Below are positions 62,852 through 64,000 of a stretch of DNA of 64,000 nucleotides, one piece after another. Position numbers and translations under genes: made by a program. The DNA comes from Ruegeria arenilitoris (lineage in GTDB: Bacteria > Pseudomonadota > Alphaproteobacteria > Rhodobacterales > Rhodobacteraceae): NCBI RefSeq assembly GCF_013030265.1, contig NZ_WPZQ01000005.1, positions 310,001 to 374,000 on the forward strand, in the 5' to 3' direction. Below the pieces are notes generated by a model. The model did no database searches, was not told the DNA's origin, and was given only the letters and a program-made list of their open reading frames with translations. Positions within the stretch are counted from its first letter, which is position 1; every line of letters begins with the position of its first letter.

Positions 62852-64000
62852 ATGAGCAAATACGACTATGATCTGATCATCATCGGTTCCGGCCCTTCGG
62901 GACGGTCCGCTGCGATTCAGGCGGGTAAACTCAAGCGTCGGGTACTTGTCATTGATCGCAAGGACAAATTGGGCGGTGTTTCGGTACATACCGGTACGAT
63001 CCCGTCCAAGACCTTGCGTGAGACCGTTCTCAACCTGTCGGGCTGGCGTGAGCGCAGCTTTTACGGCCGGTCCTACCGTGTCAAAGATCAGATCCGAGCA
63101 GAGGACCTCAAGGCGCGTCTGCATATGACCCTCGATTATGAGGTCGATGTGCTGGAGCACCAATTCAACCGTAACCACGTTGAAACGTTGGAAGGGCTGG
63201 CCAAATTCGTTGGTCCGCACGAGGTTGAGGTGGCTACCGATTCAGGTGAGACGACGCGCCTGACGGGCGCAAAGTTCCTGATCGCCACCGGGACCAAAAC
63301 CTATCGGCCGGAATATGTTCCCTTCAACGGCAAAACCATTGTGGATGGTGATGATTTCCTTGAGATGGCGGAAATCCCTCGTTCGTTGTGTGTGGTCGGT
63401 GCGGGTGTGATCGGCGTTGAATATGCGACGATGTTTTCGGCCCTCGATGTCCGGGTGACCCTGATAGAACCACGCGACTCGTTTCTTGATTTCATCGACA
63501 ACACGATCATCCACGAATTCACGCACCAGATCCGTGAAAATGGCGTGGATTTGCGGCTGGGCTCGGCCGTTGAAAAGATCGAAGACGCAGGAAGTCACGT
63601 CGAGATCACATTGGAAAACGGGCGTCACGTTCGGTCTGAGATGCTGCTGTTTGCAGCCGGGCGTATGGGCGCGACCTCGGCTCTCAATCTGGATGCAGTG
63701 GGTATTGAGACGGATCACCGAAATCGCATCAGTGTGGATCGGAAGACCTATCAGACCTCGGTGCCGCATATCTATGCAACGGGTGACGTGATCGGCCACC
63801 CCTCGCTGGCCTCGACCTCGCTGCAGCAAGGCCGGGTTGCTGCTTGTCACGCCCTTGAGACCCCCACATTGCCCGAGAGCCCTTGGTACCCTTACGGTAT
63901 CTATTCCGTTCCTGAAATCTCGACCTGCGGCATGTCCGAGGAAGAACTGCAGGAACGTGGCATCCCTTACGAAGTTGGTGTGGCGCGATTCCGCGAAACT
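62852..64000 (+). CDS. sthA: soluble pyridine nucleotide transhydrogenase, 3' end outside the window
   Basis: This FAD enzyme interconverts NADPH/NADP+ with NADH/NAD+. The first 383 codons are present. It has an N-terminal FAD motif (IIGSGPSGRSAAIQA) and VHTGTIPSKTLRE, where disulfide reductases would have two redox cysteines; their absence is diagnostic of SthA. The second nucleotide-binding motif is VVGAGVIGVEYATMF, and the FAD motif IYATGDVIG follows. ATG 62852 has GGAG eight bases upstream. Confidence 0.93.
   Translation, partial: MSKYDYDLIIIGSGPSGRSAAIQAGKLKRRVLVIDRKDKLGGVSVHTGTIPSKTLRETVLNLSGWRERSFYGRSYRVKDQIRAEDLKARLHMTLDYEVDVLEHQFNRNHVETLEGLAKFVGPHEVEVATDSGETTRLTGAKFLIATGTKTYRPEYVPFNGKTIVDGDDFLEMAEIPRSLCVVGAGVIGVEYATMFSALDVRVTLIEPRDSFLDFIDNTIIHEFTHQIRENGVDLRLGSAVEKIEDAGSHVEITLENGRHVRSEMLLFAAGRMGATSALNLDAVGIETDHRNRISVDRKTYQTSVPHIYATGDVIGHPSLASTSLQQGRVAACHALETPTLPESPWYPYGIYSVPEISTCGMSEEELQERGIPYEVGVARFRET

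Noticed and set aside
1..64000. CRISPR arrays, insertion sequences, prophage
   Set aside because: No regularly spaced repeats, transposase, integrase or phage structural genes were recognised.
62852..64000. Dihydrolipoamide dehydrogenase or mercuric reductase instead of SthA
   Set aside because: The redox cysteine pair is absent (VHTGTIPSK), which excludes disulfide reductases.

Overview
The window reads as chromosome of a roseobacter-type alphaproteobacterium (Rhodobacteraceae, Ruegeria-like). This is inferred from the moderately high G+C content by eye, a DctP-DctQ-DctM TRAP transporter, monomeric NADP-isocitrate dehydrogenase, a fused ferritin-like/VIT1 protein of the MbfA type behind an Irr-like box, an ExoF-like export protein, and many short, overlapping operons with GTG/TTG starts. 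No phage, IS element, CRISPR array or integrase was seen. A strain or species name cannot be read from the sequence.

1-9.5 kb is a catabolic region. A minus-strand operon runs enolase-superfamily enzyme, FAD amino-acid-type dehydrogenase, dctP, dctQ, dctM. It is divergent from a LysR regulator across a palindrome. A ThDP-dependent enzyme is divergent from a GntR/FCD regulator and an Asp/Glu-racemase-family enzyme across a second palindrome. The substrate is not identifiable. 9.7-13.3 kb holds a TPR protein and icd with a strong terminator.

13.8-41.8 kb is a surface-polysaccharide locus. It has two membrane-anchored SGNH proteins, a metallophosphoesterase/ATP-grasp/SDR trio, asparagine synthase, four glycosyltransferases, an aminotransferase/deacetylase/formyltransferase set, an initiating sugar-phosphate transferase, an ExoF-like export protein, a WbpM-type 4,6-dehydratase, CDP-glucose genes, a flippase and a carbamoyltransferase. 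No Wzy polymerase and no Wzc/Wzz was recognised. Two very small ORFs are stitched to their neighbours by 4-base stop/start overlaps.

42.2-58.4 kb is the most unusual part. One minus-strand group encodes a transmembrane Ser/Thr kinase with a periplasmic PDZ-like end, an FHA protein, a PP2C phosphatase and two secreted LysM + solute-binding-domain proteins with no transporter. Immediately upstream on the same strand is a seven-gene array. It has two large dynamin-like GTPases, each paired with a smaller GTPase, plus a roadblock-like small protein and two proteins I do not recognise. A plausible reading is an envelope sensor and phospho-signalling module tied to membrane-remodelling GTPases. The domain calls are solid; the linkage and the function are inference.

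59.1-64 kb is housekeeping: tRNA-Leu(UAG), a TetR regulator divergent from mbfA, an AEC-family transporter, S-formylglutathione hydrolase, and the start of sthA, which runs off the right edge.
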